Translations under genes and position numbers: made by a program
Shown: positions 62,110-64,000 of the stretch, in pieces
Layout: every line of letters begins with the position of its first letter
Position numbering within the stretch: position 1 is the stretch's first letter
The notes under the pieces: model-generated
Databases searched by the model: none
Seen by the model: the letters and a program-made list of their open reading frames with translations, nothing else
What the model was told of the DNA's origin: nothing
NCBI GenBank assembly: GCA_013214705.1
Contig: JABSRZ010000010.1
Coordinates: 62,001 to 126,000 of the forward strand
DNA: 64,000 nt
Reading direction: 5' to 3'
DNA from: Hyphomicrobiales bacterium
Lineage (GTDB): Bacteria; Pseudomonadota; Alphaproteobacteria; Rhizobiales; OSC116

Positions 62110-62322
62110 TTAAACCATTGGAGGATAAAGAGTGCCAACACTCGATTGACCCACAGGCGTTGCACAACTGAAATGGGTCGTCGAATATCTAGTCAAGTTG
62201 AAGGGTGAAGCAGGTGCAGGAGATAATTCTGCCATCAATAAATTTGGGTCTGCTTGCGAGAAACGCCGGGTTATAGCTTCGCCGATTCCTTGCCCGGAAC
62301 TTGTAATAATCGCGTAATCCAT
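62110..62322 (-). pseudogene. SDR gene remnant (duplicate of 5' end of 59980-60756)
   Basis: The minus strand encodes about 35 residues (AIITSSGQGIGEAITRRFSQ...LLMAELSP) aligned with the N-terminus of the SDR at 59980-60756, after which homology stops. No Tyr-x3-Lys active site follows, so the product cannot be an active dehydrogenase. It lies next to a copy of the SDR promoter and in the same orientation relative to it, which shows that SDR 5' end and promoter were duplicated together. Confidence 0.82.
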
Positions 62323-62350
62323 TGTAATTGTTACATTTTTGGAATCATCA

Positions 62351-62410
62351 AAGTTTTGTTTGACTTTATAAGATAAACAGATAATAGTATAAAAGCAATT
62401 TTAATCAACA
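62351..62410. promoter_or_regulatory. Duplicated promoter/operator, copy B (sugar ABC transporter)
   Basis: The second copy of the 60-bp promoter segment of 60771-60830 (54 of 60 identical). It includes CTTTATAAGATAAACAGAT at 62364-62382. It ends 13 bp before the sugar-binding-protein ATG and its GGGAG ribosome site, so it most likely serves that gene. Confidence 0.75.
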
Positions 62411-62423
62411 AAGGGAGAATACA

Positions 62424-63410
62424 ATGAAACGACTAAAACTTAACCAAAAAATTATTGGGGTGGCACTTGCTTCGCTTGTGGCCACAACTATGGTTTCCAG
62501 CGCTGCGATGGCTGCTGAAAAAGAAATTGTCGCAATCTACAAAAGTGGAACTCAGCAATATTTCATCGATCAGGGCGAAGGTTTTACTGCCGCTGCTGAA
62601 GCGTTGGGCTATTCTGCAAAAATCATTAATGTAGAAATGGATGCTAACTTGGCCATTACCGCTGTTTCAGATGCCATTGCATCAGGCGCAAAAGGCATTG
62701 CAATCACCGCTCCAGATCAATCACTAGGTGCTGCGTTATCCGTTGCAACTGCTGAAGCTGGTGTGCTTATGGTGGCAACAGATGATCCATTGACTGATAG
62801 CGACGGCAATGCCGTTCCATTTGTTGGCTTTGATGGCGTGGCTATGGGTACTGAAGTTGGTAAGAGTGCCGCTAGTTTGCTAAAAGCTTCTGGTTGGCTA
62901 GATAGTGCAAGCTATGGCGTGCTGAGTGTTGAAGTTCAAACATTGTCAGTTTGTAATGACAGAACTGATGCTGCAAAAGTACAAGTTTTGGCAACTGGCG
63001 CAAGTGCAGATAGCATTGTTTCTGTGTCATATGACGGCACAACAGACGCTTCTCTAGCGGCTTCAGGCCCAGTTATAACCGCCAACCCAGGTGTCGATAA
63101 ATGGGTTGTGTTTGCTTGTAATGACGAAGGTGTTCTTGGCGCGACAAACGCGTTACGTAATGCTGGTTTTGCCGCAGATGATGTGATCGCAGTTGGTCTT
63201 GGCGCTTATGAAGCTTGCCTACCTTGGAAAGCCGGAATTCCATCTGGTTTCAAATCTGCACTATATCTTAGCGGTAAAGATGTAGGTAAAGCCGCTGCAG
63301 AAGCGTTGATTGAAAGCATCGAAAATGGTACAGATTTACCACCATACTCGGTAGCTGATACAACCATCGTAGATCCTTCGAACTACGCTGATATCATGCC
63401 TTGTGGCTAA
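62424..63410 (+). CDS. Periplasmic sugar-binding protein, AraF-like
   Basis: A 328-residue family-2 sugar-binding protein. A long signal peptide ends near SSAAMA-AEKEI (residue 30). EIVAIYKSGTQQYFIDQGEGF, INVEMDANLAITAVSDAIASGAKGIAITAPDQSLGAAL and WVVFACNDEGVLGATNALRNAGF follow the AraF (L-arabinose-binding) layout. Three Cys in the mature protein (residues near 170, 230, 256) could form a disulfide. Pentose or uronate-type sugars are the likely ligands. It is followed by a hairpin and an ABC ATPase gene. Confidence 0.88.
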   Translation: MKRLKLNQKIIGVALASLVATTMVSSAAMAAEKEIVAIYKSGTQQYFIDQGEGFTAAAEALGYSAKIINVEMDANLAITAVSDAIASGAKGIAITAPDQSLGAALSVATAEAGVLMVATDDPLTDSDGNAVPFVGFDGVAMGTEVGKSAASLLKASGWLDSASYGVLSVEVQTLSVCNDRTDAAKVQVLATGASADSIVSVSYDGTTDASLAASGPVITANPGVDKWVVFACNDEGVLGATNALRNAGFAADDVIAVGLGAYEACLPWKAGIPSGFKSALYLSGKDVGKAAAEALIESIENGTDLPPYSVADTTIVDPSNYADIMPCG

Positions 63411-63417
63411 ACATTAA

Positions 63418-63444
63418 GGGGTGCGCTCTCGTTGAGCGCACCCC
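63418..63444 (+). other. Intercistronic hairpin after the sugar-binding protein
   Basis: A perfect 10-bp stem (GGGGTGCGCT / AGCGCACCCC, seven-base loop) begins seven bases after the stop codon and ends 18 bp before the ATPase ATG. No long T-run follows, so it may protect the upstream mRNA and lower ATPase expression rather than terminate fully. Confidence 0.72.
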
Positions 63445-63462
63445 ATTTCATGAGAGAATAAA

Positions 63463-64000
63463 ATGACATTAAAGACAACCCCAATTTTGGCTGTAAGTGG
63501 CGTCGGTAAATCCTTTCCTGGAGTTAAAGCATTAAGCAACGTTTCAATGGACGTTCATCCGGGAGAAGTTGTCGCATTTGTCGGAGAAAACGGTGCAGGC
63601 AAATCCACATTTCTAAAAATTCTTTGTGCCGAATATAGCCTTGACGAAGGAAATATCGACCTCGATGGTGTTAAATTAAACCATTGCACACCCCTTGATG
63701 CACGTGACGCGGGCTTGCGCCTGGTTCGTCAAGAACCCGAAATTATTGGTGACATTTCAGTGGCTGAAAACGTATTCATTGGTGAATATCCTCGGCTTAG
63801 TTTTGGCCGGGTCGATTTTCCGGGCATGCGCGCAACTGTTTTAGAATTGCTTGAGCGCTACGGCTTTGCCGGCATGATCGATATTAATGCACTGGGTAGG
63901 ACACTATCACCCGCACAAATGCACATTGTCGAAATTCTTCGTGCCTTAAAAGACGGGGTAAAATTAGTCGCTTTTGATGAGCCAACTTCCTCGCTAACCA
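63463..64000 (+). CDS. Sugar ABC transporter ATPase, AraG/RbsA-like (cut by window end)
   Basis: The first 179 residues of a monosaccharide-type ATPase: LAVSGVGKSFPGVKALSNVSMDVHPGEVVAFVGENGAGKSTFLKIL (Walker A GENGAGKST, near residue 40), Q-loop LVRQEPEIIGDISVAENVF and Walker B VAFDEPTSSLT at the window edge. The signature motif reads LSPAQMHIVEIL. The second ATPase half lies outside. AGAATAAA precedes the ATG. It works with the AraF-like binding protein. Confidence 0.92.
   Translation, partial: MTLKTTPILAVSGVGKSFPGVKALSNVSMDVHPGEVVAFVGENGAGKSTFLKILCAEYSLDEGNIDLDGVKLNHCTPLDARDAGLRLVRQEPEIIGDISVAENVFIGEYPRLSFGRVDFPGMRATVLELLERYGFAGMIDINALGRTLSPAQMHIVEILRALKDGVKLVAFDEPTSSLT

Noticed and set aside
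1-64000. CRISPR arrays, insertion sequences, integrases, toxin-antitoxin or phage-defence genes
   Set aside because: Looked for throughout; no regularly spaced repeats, transposase or recombinase motifs, or defence-gene signatures were found.

Overview
This 64 kb window looks like chromosome from a low-GC alphaproteobacterium (GC roughly 42-45 % by eye, not computed). Three things point there. The block murA - DUF2948 - hisD - UPF0262 - low-molecular-weight phosphatase - infA - maf - RNase E/G - yacG is an alphaproteobacterial (Rhizobiales/Rhodobacterales) gene order. The alpha-glucoside operon aglR-aglEFGAK matches the Sinorhizobium arrangement. Heterotetrameric sarcosine oxidase and a phosphonate-monoester-hydrolase-like enzyme related to the Rhizobium protein are also present. 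Heavy investment in ABC uptake suggests a free-living, probably aquatic heterotroph (inference). The window starts inside a manganese/iron transporter gene and ends inside a sugar ABC ATPase gene.

Layout. 1-3.5 kb: sitABCD-type Mn/Fe ABC transporter (minus strand). 3.6-8.7 kb: small or solitary genes (DUF1499, an AcoR-like regulator with a broken sigma-54 contact loop, an LprI-like protein, cytochrome b561, unknowns). 8.9-16.8 kb: a family-5 (peptide/opine-type) ABC transporter in one operon with a phosphonate-monoester-hydrolase/sulfatase family enzyme. 17.2-23.8 kb: a DeoR regulator and an operon of HisN-like phosphatase, N-formylglutamate-amidohydrolase-like enzyme, glutamine-synthetase-like ligase, aldehyde dehydrogenase and iron alcohol dehydrogenase. 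23.8-30.6 kb: TetR regulator, soxBDAG, LysR regulator. 30.8-35.0 kb: a thiol/redox group with two glutathionyl-hydroquinone reductase paralogues, a CDGSH-glutamate-synthase fusion and a hemerythrin. 36.6-44.2 kb: agl alpha-glucoside uptake and hydrolysis. 44.4-48.7 kb: a molybdenum-cofactor operon behind a Moco riboswitch and a CRP/FNR-type palindrome. 48.7-57.4 kb: threonine-synthase-like gene and the conserved murA/hisD/infA block. 57.56 kb: tRNA-Thr. 58-64 kb: a GntR-controlled carbohydrate cluster (GH105-type hydrolase, SDR, enolase-superfamily dehydratase, sugar ABC transporter), with a duplicated promoter and an SDR remnant.

How the parts may work together. The clearest new structure is a 40-bp composite element, in three copies, on both sides of the DeoR gene. 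Each copy has TGTGGATA at its start and TTTGTGGA 28 bp further on. One copy faces the transporter/phosphoesterase operon and two face the phosphatase/ligase/dehydrogenase operon, so 8.9-23.8 kb reads as one regulon. I infer a pathway in which a phospho(di)ester of an amino alcohol is imported and dephosphorylated, the amine is gamma-glutamylated, the alcohol is oxidised by ADH then ALDH, and the glutamyl group is removed. A second regulatory link is a 19-bp operator-like sequence before the GntR gene that recurs in both halves of a duplicated divergent promoter (60.8 and 62.4 kb), tying that regulator to the SDR, the dehydratase and the sugar transporter.

Three of the ABC operons carry a perfect 9-10 bp GC-rich hairpin right after the binding-protein gene. 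Short in-place tandem duplications recur at gene ends.
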